Numbered from the stretch's first letter, positions 25,475 to 34,686 are shown. The stretch is 47,586 nucleotides of DNA from Lachnospira sp900551945 (GCA_048380335.1 DBFCCI010000009.1:1-47586); one strand, 5' to 3'. The notes: a model not told the origin generated them from the letters alone. Translations and numbers: made by a program.

Positions 25475-26197
25475 TTACTCATGTATAATATCAGTTAAAT
25501 TATAAATAAAATCAATTCCATTTCTTTCATCTTCCTGTATAAAAGTATTTTCAATTCTTTCGTTTCGTGGATTGACTATAAATTGAAACCTTACATCACC
25601 ATTTTCTAATAGCTTTTCTTCTGTCGATTTGTCGTTTAATACATAAAATAATGTAATATCAACTGACTGCCCTTGCAATAACTCAAAACTACCCTCATTA
25701 AGTTCTATATCATTATTTTTTATATATGCTGGTGTCACTTTATAGCACGCAACTTTACTATTTTCATTTTCAATTCCATTAATATATAATGTATTAACAT
25801 CAATGTTCATACTACTTTTATTCATATTTTTAATAGTAACGTCTACATTTACAAAACTATACTCATTAGTTATAGTTCCAGCTTCTAGCTTCGCACTTGT
25901 AACATCTTTTAACTGTCTATCTATATCTGCGTGTTTTGAAATATTGTATTTGTTCACTTTATATTCAACGCCATCTATTATTGCATTGTCCTGCCTAACA
26001 CTCTCTGTAGTGGAATTATTATTTATATTATTAACTTGTGATACAAAAGAATTATCAGCCTTAGTTTGATTATTACTACTTTGTGATGAACTGCTTAATG
26101 AATTAAAATAAGGTATTTCCCATTTTACTACTGCAAATACTATAAATCCAAGCATAACAGCAATTATAACTAAATCTTTTTTAATTTTCTTATCCAT
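25475..26197 (-). CDS. Membrane-anchored hypothetical protein with DUF4352-like domain
   Basis: 240 residues. A basic start and one N-terminal membrane helix (about 8-27, LVIIAVMLGFIVFAVVKW) lead into a Ser/Asn/Gln-rich linker (35-75). The outer domain (about 75-235) has the alternating pattern of DUF4352-type telokin-like beta sandwiches, with VNVDVTIKNMNKSSMNID as the clearest match. Such proteins are anchored outside the cell with unknown ligands. It ends 105 bases from the DUF6110 gene and starts 50 bases downstream of dgt. Confidence 0.6.
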   Translation of the reverse strand: MDKKIKKDLVIIAVMLGFIVFAVVKWEIPYFNSLSSSSQSSNNQTKADNSFVSQVNNINNNSTTESVRQDNAIIDGVEYKVNKYNISKHADIDRQLKDVTSAKLEAGTITNEYSFVNVDVTIKNMNKSSMNIDVNTLYINGIENENSKVACYKVTPAYIKNNDIELNEGSFELLQGQSVDITLFYVLNDKSTEEKLLENGDVRFQFIVNPRNERIENTFIQEDERNGIDFIYNLTDIIHE

Positions 26198-26247
26198 AAA
26201 TTATACTTCCTTTTACTTTACTAACAAAAATATTTTTTAATAATCCA

Positions 26248-27531
26248 TTACTCAAATGTTATAAATTCCTTAAATATCTTTATTGCATAATTATCTGTCA
26301 TGCCTGCAATATAATCTATAACTGCTCGAATATATAAATCTCTATTTTCAAGCTTTCCATATATTTTTATATTCTGAAATTTTTTATATTTTTCTCTTTT
26401 ATCCTTTGGAATATAATCTATATCTGTATATGTGTATATCCAATCAAGAAAACTCCTTTTTAAAAGGTTATATGGAAGTGCGTTAATATTTTCAACTGTT
26501 TTATCATAATCGTAAAGATTGACAAGTACTCTATATATCCAAGAAAGTATCATCTTACAATAATCTCGATACGCATCGGACTTATGGCTTAAATATATAT
26601 GCTTATTATTAAATGCAAGAACATTGTCAATTAACTTTTTGTTAACTTCACCTAACACAATTCCACATTCGGGTGAACTTTCACGACATATATCAACAAT
26701 CATACGGTGCATAAGTGTTGTAGTATTAAGCACTATATTTTCATCAGCTATATCCTTTAATTCTTCAAGGTCTTTATCTGTTATAAAGCCGAGTCTTATT
26801 GCGTCTTCTATATCGCGCCCAAGATATGCAATCTTATCTGATATTTTAACGGCACACCCTTCCCAAGTGGCTGGTTCAAACTGACCACTTCTTATAAAAT
26901 CTTTTGTAAGGTCAATATCTTGCGTTCTAGGCTTAAGATTAACTGTTTTTAATTCCCCACAGTGCGATATTATTCCATCTCTTACAGCAAAGGTAAGATT
27001 AAGATTTTTATTATTTCCATTGTCGTCTGGTAATAAATCGAGCTTATCAACCATTCTTAAGCTGTTTCTTTCATGCCAAAAATATGGTGCATTATTTAAG
27101 TTTTTAATTGCCTGTTCTGACAGTCCATAAACAAGCACTTCTTTTCCATCCTTAATTCCATTTATTGCAAGGTTGTTTAAAATCCGCTCACCAAAATGGC
27201 CAAATGGAGCATGACCCAAATCGTGACCTAGTGCTATTGCCTTTGTAAGCTCACAGTTAAGCCCAAGCGCCTTAGCTATAGAATGGCTAACTGACTCCAC
27301 ATGAAGAACGTGTTCCATTCTTGTACAGATATGGTCGTTTTCAACATTGAAAAAAACTTGTGTCTTATGCTTCATTCTTCTAAAAGAATTTGCATGCAAT
27401 ATTCTTGTATAATCTCTCTCAAAAGGCGACCTTATATCACCTTTAGTAGAATACATTTTAAGTTGTCTATTAAAAAAAATATTATTGTTATTTGTTTCGC
27501 TTACAGCAACCTTTGAAAATCTTTTCTCCAT
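26248..27531 (-). CDS. dgt: Deoxyguanosinetriphosphate triphosphohydrolase-like protein
   Basis: Hydrolyses dNTPs to deoxynucleoside and triphosphate. 427 residues, HD superfamily. The metal-binding HD residues are seen in TRMEHVLHVESVSHSIAKAL and ALGHDLGHAPFGHFGER. The early FRRMKHKTQVF and the later ISDKIAYLGRDIEDAI segments match Dgt. Length is within the family range. Specificity for dGTP versus general dNTPs cannot be told. GGAGAAATATTT precedes the ATG. Confidence 0.9.
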   Translation of the reverse strand: MEKRFSKVAVSETNNNNIFFNRQLKMYSTKGDIRSPFERDYTRILHANSFRRMKHKTQVFFNVENDHICTRMEHVLHVESVSHSIAKALGLNCELTKAIALGHDLGHAPFGHFGERILNNLAINGIKDGKEVLVYGLSEQAIKNLNNAPYFWHERNSLRMVDKLDLLPDDNGNNKNLNLTFAVRDGIISHCGELKTVNLKPRTQDIDLTKDFIRSGQFEPATWEGCAVKISDKIAYLGRDIEDAIRLGFITDKDLEELKDIADENIVLNTTTLMHRMIVDICRESSPECGIVLGEVNKKLIDNVLAFNNKHIYLSHKSDAYRDYCKMILSWIYRVLVNLYDYDKTVENINALPYNLLKRSFLDWIYTYTDIDYIPKDKREKYKKFQNIKIYGKLENRDLYIRAVIDYIAGMTDNYAIKIFKEFITFE

Positions 27532-27751
27532 AAATATTTCTCCGTTCTACAATTATTTCATTAATATTCTATCACTTTATTATGTATTTTTCAAGAATAT
27601 ATTTTAAATTAACTATAAATATTTTCACCTTAAACGGCATAATTAAACATCAATATGTCATTTCTTTAGATTTTCAAATAATTACCATTATATATAACAA
27701 ACAAGCTATCCAAAATGTGACAATACATTTTACAATTCATCAACCAATTTA

Positions 27752-27814
27752 AAAAAATTCCCTATCTAGCAAAGAAAACTTCTTTCCAATTGCTAAATAG
27801 GGAATTTTATTTTT
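27752..27814. repeat. 63-bp terminator repeat, copy 1, after doc
   Basis: Matches 28592-28654 at 62 of 63 positions (difference at 27764). It includes a terminator hairpin, AATTCCCTATCTAGCAA with TTGCTAAATAGGGAATT, followed by T-rich sequence on both strands. The doc stop codon (27807-27809) lies inside it. Confidence 0.9.
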
Positions 27815-28184
27815 GATGAGCAATAATCCATCGAAATACATCTTCAGCACCTATTTTTCCCGATGCTAAATCAAGAATTGTATCACTTAACTCTTTTTGT
27901 GTATATGATAACTCATAACCATTTAACGTCAAAAATACTAACATCACATGAGTTCCTAGTCTTTTATTCCCATCTATCATTGGGTGATTATTTACAATTC
28001 CAAAACAAAGCTGTGCTGCTTTTGCTTGCATACTCGGATATAGTTCTTCATCTCCAAAAGACTGAAATGGATTAGCAAGAGCTGACTCTAACAGTCCTTC
28101 ATCACGAATACCATCACAGCCACCCGTAACTTCTATTAATCTTTTGTGAAGTGCAATAACCTGTTCCTTACTTAATCTTATCAT
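27807..28184 (-). CDS. Doc-family (death on curing) toxin
   Basis: 125 residues, Fic/Doc fold. The catalytic motif NNHPMIDGNKRLGTH (near residue 72) fits HxF(D/x)xxN(K/G)R. Doc proteins phosphorylate EF-Tu and stop translation. The N-terminal LSKEQVIALHKRLIEVTGG and CDGIRDEGLLESALANP are typical of Doc. The Phd-like antitoxin gene overlaps its start by 4 bases. Its last codons lie in a repeat that occurs again on the far side of the module. Confidence 0.9.
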   Translation of the reverse strand: MIRLSKEQVIALHKRLIEVTGGCDGIRDEGLLESALANPFQSFGDEELYPSMQAKAAQLCFGIVNNHPMIDGNKRLGTHVMLVFLTLNGYELSYTQKELSDTILDLASGKIGAEDVFRWIIAHQK

Positions 28185-28423
28185 TTAGCAAGTACCTCAT
28201 ATGCCTCCATATTTTGCTTAATAAGACGTTCCGATATAGCAAACACATCTTCTGTAGAAGCGATTTTTTCCTGTTCTGCTTTACTAAAATCTATCACAAG
28301 ATATCTTGGAACATTATTTTTAAGTATAACTGCTGTGCCATGCTCATCAACAACTCTTGCTACTTTTGAAAAATTCTGATTAGCTTCTGTAATAGAAATC
28401 ATCGTATTTGTATCAATTGTCAT
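28181..28423 (-). CDS. Phd/YefM-family antitoxin
   Basis: 80 residues. N-terminal DTNTMISITEANQNFSKVAR is the Phd DNA-binding/dimerisation fold. The C-terminal part, AISERLIKQNMEAYEVLAK, should cap the Doc toxin. I chose the ATG at 28423; a GTG at 28432 is in frame, but AGAGAGG lies eight bases before 28423. Autoregulation by Phd of its own promoter is known in the family. The promoter region is 28424-28591. Confidence 0.88.
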   Translation of the reverse strand: MTIDTNTMISITEANQNFSKVARVVDEHGTAVILKNNVPRYLVIDFSKAEQEKIASTEDVFAISERLIKQNMEAYEVLAK

Positions 28424-28591
28424 AGTATACACCTCTCTTTCAAATATAGTATATGTAAATTATAGGAGAAATACAACCTATTTTACAATCTTATTTTTAT
28501 CAGCTATGAAAAATATACTATACAAGTTTATCAAGTTCTAGCAATAAATACTATATTCTTGCTCAAGCACTGATTTTGACATATTATTAGC

Positions 28592-28654
28592 AAAAAATTC
28601 CCTACCTAGCAAAGAAAACTTCTTTCCAATTGCTAAATAGGGAATTTTATTTTT
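28592..28654. repeat. 63-bp terminator repeat, copy 2, after the MATE gene
   Basis: Same sequence as 27752-27814 with one difference (28604 C against T), exactly 840 bases away. Serves as the terminator of the MATE gene, whose stop is at 28659. Confidence 0.9.
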
Positions 28655-28658
28655 TATT

Positions 28659-29987
28659 CTACATTTTTATTAAAATACTATTTTTCTTTACAAATCTATT
28701 ATACATAACACTACCTACAATTGTAGTAATCACTTCTGTAAATGGAAATGTTAGCCAGAAGTAATCTAGTCCCAATCTTGAAAATATAAAACCTAGTGGC
28801 ACAAATAGTATCACCGTTCTTACAATCGTAAGCAATGAACTTACTACCGAACTTCCAACTGCTTGAAAAAATACGGGAAATATCAAAGATGTTACCATAG
28901 GAATAAATGATATTCCAATAATCTTAAAACCTACAGTTCCTATACTTATTACTTCACTATCCTTTGAAAACACATTAAGCATTTGTGATGGAAGTATCTC
29001 AAAGCACAATACACCAATAAGCATAAGCCCCATTCCACATACAACTGCTGCCTTCAATGTATCCTTACACCTTTTTAACTTTTTCGCACTGTAATTAAAA
29101 CTTATTATAGGCACGATACAAGTCTGCATTGCCCCCAATGGAATGAAAAAGAACGTCTGCCATTTGTAATACAAACCAAGTGCTGTAACTGCCTGGTCTG
29201 AAAATGTCTTTAATATAAGATTAAGTCCCAATATGTAAAATGTATACGCCGACTGCATAATTATGTTAGGAAAACCAAGCATATATATTTTCTTAACATA
29301 ATCCTTGTACTTTGAAATTGCAGGCGACTTTTTATATCCCTTTGGCATAACAATCAATGCTGCTACAATTTGTCCCACAACTGTTGCAATTCCTGCTCCC
29401 GCTATTCCCAACTTTGGAAAAATACCAACGCCAAAAATTAATACAGGGTCTAAAATAATATTCACAATCGCACCAACAATCTGTGCAAACATAGGTATCT
29501 TCATATTTCCAAATGCTTGAAGCACCTTTGTCCAACCACTCTCCACAAATAGTCCAATACTAAATACACTAACTATTCTTCCATAAACAATTACATCTGT
29601 TATTACATCTAACGAGTCAGTAGACATTTTAGCATAATACGGCATTATAAAATAACAAACAACTGCAAAAACAACCCACATAATTAGCTCTAAAACAACA
29701 GACATTCCCGCTGTTTCGTCACCCTCTTTATTTTTGCCTGCTCCGCAGAAATGTGCAATCAGTGTATTAATTCCAACTCCCGTTCCTACTGCAAATGCTA
29801 TCATAAGAAGCTGAATAGGATACACAATTGACAACGCAGTAAGCCCAGATGAGGAACATCTGCCAATAAAAAAGCTATCTATAATGTTGTACAATGCTTG
29901 AATTAATTGAGCAAGCATAACAGGTGGAGCAAGTCTTAACATCATGCTAATAATTTTGTCATTTCCAAAATCAATTGCCCTTTTCAT
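28659..29987 (-). CDS. MATE-family multidrug/organic cation efflux protein
   Basis: 442 residues with about 12 predicted helices in two six-helix halves, as in the family. Seen: APPVMLAQLIQALYNIIDSF at the start of the first half, GTGVGINTLIAHFCG and the second-half GAMQTCIVPIISFNYSAK. Would export drugs or metabolites in exchange for Na+ or H+. Substrate unknown. Ends five bases before the terminator repeat that also follows the doc gene. AAAGGATTTTATTT precedes the ATG. Confidence 0.9.
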   Translation of the reverse strand: MKRAIDFGNDKIISMMLRLAPPVMLAQLIQALYNIIDSFFIGRCSSSGLTALSIVYPIQLLMIAFAVGTGVGINTLIAHFCGAGKNKEGDETAGMSVVLELIMWVVFAVVCYFIMPYYAKMSTDSLDVITDVIVYGRIVSVFSIGLFVESGWTKVLQAFGNMKIPMFAQIVGAIVNIILDPVLIFGVGIFPKLGIAGAGIATVVGQIVAALIVMPKGYKKSPAISKYKDYVKKIYMLGFPNIIMQSAYTFYILGLNLILKTFSDQAVTALGLYYKWQTFFFIPLGAMQTCIVPIISFNYSAKKLKRCKDTLKAAVVCGMGLMLIGVLCFEILPSQMLNVFSKDSEVISIGTVGFKIIGISFIPMVTSLIFPVFFQAVGSSVVSSLLTIVRTVILFVPLGFIFSRLGLDYFWLTFPFTEVITTIVGSVMYNRFVKKNSILIKM

Positions 29988-30005
29988 AAATAAAATCCTT
30001 TCTCA

Positions 30006-30066
30006 AATTATCAATTGCTAAATTCTTATGCAAACACAAACTTTGACTCGTTGTTTGCGTAAATAA
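30006..30066. repeat. Dispersed repeat C, copy 2
   Basis: AATTATCAATTG at the left, then TGCAAACACAAACTTTGA and CTCGTTGTTTGCGTAAATA. It contains a GCAAACA / TGTTTGC inverted repeat and abuts the tRNA-Leu terminator. Confidence 0.7.
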
Positions 30067-30068
30067 AA

Positions 30069-30112
30069 AAACCGAATTGCAATTCCTTATTACAAAGAAT
30101 TTTAATTCGGTT
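30069..30112 (-). terminator. Terminator of tRNA-Leu
   Basis: AACCGAATT and AATTCGGTT arms with extra pairs inside, then TTTTTTTATT on the minus strand. Confidence 0.85.
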
Positions 30113-30140
30113 TCGTAGGCACTCACATAGCCTTAAGTTA

Positions 30141-30220
30141 TGCGGATGACAGGAATCGAACCTGCACTCTCTCGAACTAGATCCTAAGTCTAGCGCGTCT
30201 GCCAGTTCCGCCACATCCGC
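30141..30220 (-). tRNA. tRNA-Leu (anticodon UAG)
   Basis: Acceptor GCGGATG/CATCCGC, anticodon arm CTAGA-CTTAGGA-TCTAG, TTCGATTC T-loop and a long class II variable arm. CCA is not encoded. A single-gene unit with its own promoter and terminator. Confidence 0.95.
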
Positions 30221-30258
30221 TTTTCAATTAAATGTATACACAAGTACACAACAAAAAT

Positions 30259-30287
30259 ATTATATCAATCTAGCCATATTATGTCAA
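30259..30287 (-). promoter_or_regulatory. tRNA-Leu promoter
   Basis: Consensus TTGACA (30282-30287), 17-base spacer, TATAAT (30259-30264) on the minus strand. Confidence 0.8.
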
Positions 30288-30318
30288 CTACTTTTCTTCT
30301 CAAGTTTTGCATTTTAAA

Positions 30319-30361
30319 TTCCCCTTTCATTAGACTTATATTTTATCTAATAAAAGGGGAT
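30319..30361 (-). terminator. tpiA: tpiA terminator
   Basis: TCCCCTTTTATTAGA pairs with TCTAATGAAAGGGGA on the minus strand, one mismatch, followed by ATTT. Confidence 0.75.
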
Positions 30362-30382
30362 AAAACAGTAAATTCTCATTTA

Positions 30383-31141
30383 TTATTTAGCTTCGTCTTT
30401 ATAATTAACAATATTTGTAAATTCTGGCTTTGTACTTGCTCCACCAACAAGTCCTCCATCAATATCTGGCTGTGCAAATAGCTCTGACGCATTGCTTACA
30501 TTAACACTTCCACCATAAAGTATTTTTATTGTGTCAGCAGTTTCCTTATCATAGATATCTTCAATATCCTTTCTTATTGCTGCACATACTTCTTGTGCCT
30601 GCTGTGTTGTTGCAACATGACCAGTTCCGATTGCCCATATAGGTTCATAAGCAACAATACATCTTTTAGCATCTTCTTTTGAAACTTGTGCAAAAGCATT
30701 TACAATCTGTATTCTTATAAATTCAAGTGTAATACCAGCTTCTCTTTGCTCTATAGTTTCACCGCAACATATAATTGGAGTAATATCATGCTCTAAGGCT
30801 TTTCTAATCTTCTTATTGATTACCCTGTCATCTTCATTAAAATACTGTCTTCTCTCAGAATGACCAAGTATTACATATGATACACCTGCATCTGTCAACA
30901 TCTCTGCTGACTGCTCTCCTGTATATGCACCCTTTTCTTCATAATACATATTCTCTGCACCAATATGAACGCCTGTCCCCGCAAGCTCTTGAGATACTGG
31001 TATAATATCAATGGCTGGAACACACAATATAACATCAACTTCTGGGTTATCAATGTGTGGTCTAAATTCATCAACTAATGCCTTTGCTTGACTTGGTGTC
31101 AAATTCATCTTCCAATTCCCTGCTACAACTTTCCTTCTCAT
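30383..31141 (-). CDS. tpiA: Triosephosphate isomerase
   Basis: Glycolytic interconversion of dihydroxyacetone phosphate and glyceraldehyde-3-phosphate. 252 residues from the ATG at 31141, matching the usual length; the ATG at 31156 would add five residues and lies too close to its site, while GAGGGA serves 31141. Motifs: VAGNWKMN (Lys), the electrophilic His in LGHSERRQYF, the catalytic Glu in VAYEPIWAIGTG, and KILYGGSVN. It stands alone, between a tRNA and the metal operon. Confidence 0.97.
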   Translation of the reverse strand: MRRKVVAGNWKMNLTPSQAKALVDEFRPHIDNPEVDVILCVPAIDIIPVSQELAGTGVHIGAENMYYEEKGAYTGEQSAEMLTDAGVSYVILGHSERRQYFNEDDRVINKKIRKALEHDITPIICCGETIEQREAGITLEFIRIQIVNAFAQVSKEDAKRCIVAYEPIWAIGTGHVATTQQAQEVCAAIRKDIEDIYDKETADTIKILYGGSVNVSNASELFAQPDIDGGLVGGASTKPEFTNIVNYKDEAK

Positions 31142-31351
31142 AAAAAATTCCCTCATTTCTATATTTTTTGTTTTACATTAATATAATGTTTGTTAAAAAT
31201 ATAACATATTTTAACAATTAATTCAATACTTATATTACTTCTATTTCCCTATTATTGTATTATAGCCCCGTATTTTTTCTAGCGTATTTTTTATACAATA
31301 CCGATATAGAAAAAACCTAAACTAAGATAACCAAATAATATTAATCTTTCA

Positions 31352-31416
31352 AGTTATTACGACAGTTGCGAAAGTTTTGTAAAAGTACAGACTTTAACTT
31401 GTTATTAGCATAAACT
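31352..31416. repeat. Dispersed repeat C, copy 3
   Basis: Contains ACGACAGTTGCGAAAG, TTTTGTAAAAGTACAG and TTGTTATTAGCATAAAC. Unlike the other copies it is not directly against a terminator; copy 4 follows 28 bases later. 31157-31351 shows no gene. Confidence 0.65.
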
Positions 31417-31443
31417 ATGACAATTATTCTCTGCGAGTTTTTC

Positions 31444-31508
31444 AACCTATCTTAACAGTTGTCAAAGTTTTGTGCAAACACAAATTTTAGCTCATTATTC
31501 GCATAAAT
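31444..31508. repeat. Dispersed repeat C, copy 4
   Basis: AACAGTTGTCAAAG, TTTTGTGCAAACACAAA and CTCATTATTCGCATAAATA. The centre can form a TTTTGTG-CAAA-CACAAA hairpin. Abuts the glycosyltransferase terminator. Confidence 0.7.
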
Positions 31509-31511
31509 AAA

Positions 31512-31551
31512 ATACGAAAGTTCAAATTTATTTATCCTTGAACTTTCGTAT
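31512..31551 (-). terminator. Terminator of the metal/glycosyltransferase operon
   Basis: A perfect 14-base stem ATACGAAAGTTCAA / TTGAACTTTCGTAT, then TTTATTTATG on the minus strand. Confidence 0.85.
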
Positions 31552-31558
31552 CTTTGTC

Positions 31559-32788
31559 TTATGTATTATATATCATGTCTTTTGCCATAACATCAATTAT
31601 AGTCAATGTTCTTTGCTTCCAAGTGTGCATTTTTATACACTTATCATAAGCTACACTAGCTATATCCTTCATAAGCGATGGATTATCAAGTAATTCCTGC
31701 ACAATATCTACTACTTCATTAACATTTTTAAGCGAATAAAAACAAATATCTTCTCTATCATTAAATACCTGCCTAAGATATGTACTGTCATCACTTACTG
31801 ACACAGCACCATTTAACATCGAATTAAATATCCTGTCGTGCGCCCCATCTTTAAACCACGGCATTACATTTACCGAAAGCTTAGACTGTGCAATCTTATC
31901 AAGACAATCTTGAGAATATCCACTTCCGTACATAATTATATTTTCAGGGTGCTTACATTCAAGCTTGTCCCAGCCAGCTCCAACAATGTACACCTTTCTA
32001 CCGCTGTCAACAAGAGTTCTAATCACATCAGCCCTATAATAAAATCTCACTGATAAATCAACAAATGCAAGATTTGGCATACACTCCCTTAACTGTATAT
32101 CACTAATCGGCTCATCAATTTCTTGTTTAAGGCGGCGTTCAAGCAAATCTTCAATAAGAGTATCTGGGTTATTGTAGACTTCATCAACTAATGAATAATA
32201 AAATTCCCTATAATCCTTATCTATACCCACAAGGAATTTGTCAAAAGTTTCTGGTCTTGTATAATTTCCAGTGAAAATAATATCTATTGGTCGTTCATTA
32301 TAAGATAACATCGGCTTTTCAATACCTACGGTCTTTCGCTCATACAAACCAGTTCCGCCTAATGGCATAAAAAATGAATTTATATGTGGAAAAAATCTTC
32401 TTAAATATATCTCATGGTTCCTATCTATACTTATCTGCTTGTATTTTTTAGGAATATACTTTGCGTACTTGTGATAATAAAATGGGTGGTCAACCACCAT
32501 GTTGTATACAAAAATATCCATTTCGTTCCAAAAGTTTGTATCATCAAAAAGCCCTTCTTCGCCAGCAATTCCTGCAAAGTTAAATGTAAATGCACATATA
32601 TTAAATGCTTTGCCGTCTTTAATTGCATTTTGCTCAATAAAACTTTTTAGCTTCTTAGCACTCTCTTGCTCAAATATTAAATCAAACCAGTATATTTTAA
32701 AACCATTTTCTTCAAATGTGCGTGCCATTTCCATTGAAAAGTACTCAAGAGTTTCCACGCCACCCTTAAACATTATAATATATTTCAT
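31559..32788 (-). CDS. CgeB-like glycosyltransferase family protein
   Basis: 409 residues. The C-terminal half (about 260-400) resembles the Glyco_trans_1_2 domain of CgeB/YkvP-type proteins: KVYIVGAGWDKLE, NVMPWFKDGAHDRIFNS and NGAVSVSDDSTYLRQVF. The N-terminal half is a Rossmann-like domain without a recognised motif. Donor and acceptor are unknown; in other bacteria such proteins modify spore coat or surface proteins. Its ATG overlaps the stop of the metal ATPase gene (ATGA), so it is translated from the same message, an unexpected pairing. Confidence 0.8.
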   Translation of the reverse strand: MKYIIMFKGGVETLEYFSMEMARTFEENGFKIYWFDLIFEQESAKKLKSFIEQNAIKDGKAFNICAFTFNFAGIAGEEGLFDDTNFWNEMDIFVYNMVVDHPFYYHKYAKYIPKKYKQISIDRNHEIYLRRFFPHINSFFMPLGGTGLYERKTVGIEKPMLSYNERPIDIIFTGNYTRPETFDKFLVGIDKDYREFYYSLVDEVYNNPDTLIEDLLERRLKQEIDEPISDIQLRECMPNLAFVDLSVRFYYRADVIRTLVDSGRKVYIVGAGWDKLECKHPENIIMYGSGYSQDCLDKIAQSKLSVNVMPWFKDGAHDRIFNSMLNGAVSVSDDSTYLRQVFNDREDICFYSLKNVNEVVDIVQELLDNPSLMKDIASVAYDKCIKMHTWKQRTLTIIDVMAKDMIYNT

Positions 32789-34686
32789 CGTATTCTAAGC
32801 ACCCTCATCGCATTTAAGATTGCTATTACTGATACGCCAACATCAGCAAATACAGCTTCCCACATATTAGCCATACCAAAAGCACCAAGTAAAAGAATGG
32901 CAAGTTTTACCGCAAGTGCAAATATAATGTTCTGTCTAACAATTGTCATTGTCTTTCTTGCGATATATACAATCTTTGATATCTTAGTTGTATCATCGTC
33001 CATAAGTACAACGTCTGCTGCCTCAATTGCTGCATCTGAACCCATACTACCCATTGCGATACCAATATCTGCTCTTGTAAGTACGGGTGCATCATTAATT
33101 CCATCACCCACAAATGCCACCTTGCTCTTGCCACCATTTGCTTCATGCTGTTTTAAAAGTTCTTCAACTTTTGCTACCTTATCAGCAGGTAAAAGTTGTG
33201 TATACACTTCGTCAAGTCCAAGTTCTTTTGCAACGGCTTCGCCCGCATTTTTTCTATCCCCTGTAAGCATAACCGTCTTTTTAACACCAGCTTTTTTAAG
33301 AAGTGCGATAGCTTCCTTAGCTTCTGGCTTAATAACATCAGAAATCACAAGCTTACCCATATATTTACCATCTTTTGCTATATAGATAACTGTTCCAGCA
33401 CTATTTTCATCAATATCTTTTTGTGATACCTTTATAGAATTTTGCTTAAGAAGTCTTTCATTACCTGCAAGCACACTACTTCCGTCTACATTTACACTAA
33501 TTCCATGACCAGAGATTTCTTTACTATCTGTAACTCTATCTGTGTTAATTGCACCATACTTCTCAGAATATCCATTCTTAATTGAAAATGCTATTGGGTG
33601 GTCAGAATAACTTTCGGCACAAGCTGCAAGCTCATACAATTCTTTCTCGTCAACTCCGTCTGCGGGACTTAACTGTGTAACTACAAATTCACCCTTTGTA
33701 AGAGTTCCTGTCTTATCAAATACTACTGTATCCATCTGTGCTACTGCTTCAAGATAATTACTTCCCTTTACAAGAATACCTGCTCTTGAAGAAGCCCCAA
33801 TTCCACCAAAGAAGCTAAGCGGAACGGATATAACTAACGCACATGGGCAAGATATTACAAGAAAAATACAAGCTCTTTGAAGCCAGTCAAACCAACCGCC
33901 GCCAAGAATAATTGGTGGTAAAATGGCAAGCACTACCGCTACGCATACAACAATTGGTGTGTAATATTTAGCAAATCTTGTTATAAAGTTTTCAACATGA
34001 GCCTTTCTTGAGCTTGCATTTTCAACGAGTTCAAGAATTTTAGATACTGTTGAGTCGTCAAATTCTTTAGTTGTCTTAACGTAAAGTACGCCACTTCCAT
34101 TTACACAACCACTTATAACTTCAGAGTCCTTAGTTACTCGGCGTGGAACTGACTCACCAGTAAGAGAAGATGTATCCACCATAGACTCACCTTCAACAAC
34201 AATTCCATCAAGCGGAATTCTCTCCCCCGCCTTTACTACAATAATACTTCCAACTTCAACGTCATCAGGGTCAACCTGTTCAAGCTTTCCATCAACTTCA
34301 ATATTAGCATACTCTGGACATATATCCATAAGGTCTGTTATTGACTGTCTAGACTTATTAACGGCATAGCTTTGGAATAATTCACCTACTTGATAGAAAA
34401 GCATAACAGCAACGCCTTCTGAATACTCTCCTACAACAAATGCTCCAACTGTAGCTACAAACATAAGGAAATTTTCATCAAATACTTGACCATGAGATAT
34501 ATTTCGAATAGCCTTATATATGATGTCATATCCAATCATAAAATATGGAATTAAGAATAATACAAGCCCCACTGGAAACTTATCCATAAAATCAAAGTTA
34601 CCAACATGTTCCATAACAATCAAAAACACATACACAACAGCAGTAGCAATAATTCTATACAACATCTTTTTCTGCTTCTTATTCAT
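32785..34686 (-). CDS. Cadmium/zinc-type P1B ATPase lacking an N-terminal metal domain
   Basis: 633 residues. Exporter motifs: TGES near 176, CPC at 280-282 in VISCPCALVISVP, DKTGT with Asp324, SDHPIA (the HP motif), TGDRKNAGEA and VGDGINDAPVL. Sequence around CPC fits CadA/ZntA (Zn2+, Cd2+, Pb2+) rather than copper. The protein starts directly with a membrane segment; the HMA domain normally fused at the N-terminus is encoded separately upstream (35366-35584). Same strand as the ArsR repressor and HMA genes, with a 679-base repeat-rich spacer in between. Confidence 0.93.
   Translation of the reverse strand: MNKKQKKMLYRIIATAVVYVFLIVMEHVGNFDFMDKFPVGLVLFLIPYFMIGYDIIYKAIRNISHGQVFDENFLMFVATVGAFVVGEYSEGVAVMLFYQVGELFQSYAVNKSRQSITDLMDICPEYANIEVDGKLEQVDPDDVEVGSIIVVKAGERIPLDGIVVEGESMVDTSSLTGESVPRRVTKDSEVISGCVNGSGVLYVKTTKEFDDSTVSKILELVENASSRKAHVENFITRFAKYYTPIVVCVAVVLAILPPIILGGGWFDWLQRACIFLVISCPCALVISVPLSFFGGIGASSRAGILVKGSNYLEAVAQMDTVVFDKTGTLTKGEFVVTQLSPADGVDEKELYELAACAESYSDHPIAFSIKNGYSEKYGAINTDRVTDSKEISGHGISVNVDGSSVLAGNERLLKQNSIKVSQKDIDENSAGTVIYIAKDGKYMGKLVISDVIKPEAKEAIALLKKAGVKKTVMLTGDRKNAGEAVAKELGLDEVYTQLLPADKVAKVEELLKQHEANGGKSKVAFVGDGINDAPVLTRADIGIAMGSMGSDAAIEAADVVLMDDDTTKISKIVYIARKTMTIVRQNIIFALAVKLAILLLGAFGMANMWEAVFADVGVSVIAILNAMRVLRIR

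Noticed and set aside
30026..30214. Minus-strand frame MAELADALDLGSSS
   Set aside because: Well-known false protein translated from tRNA-Leu.
32897..33385. 162-residue plus-strand frame opposite the metal ATPase
   Set aside because: Shadow of the ATPase gene, Ser/Ala-rich and without a ribosome site.
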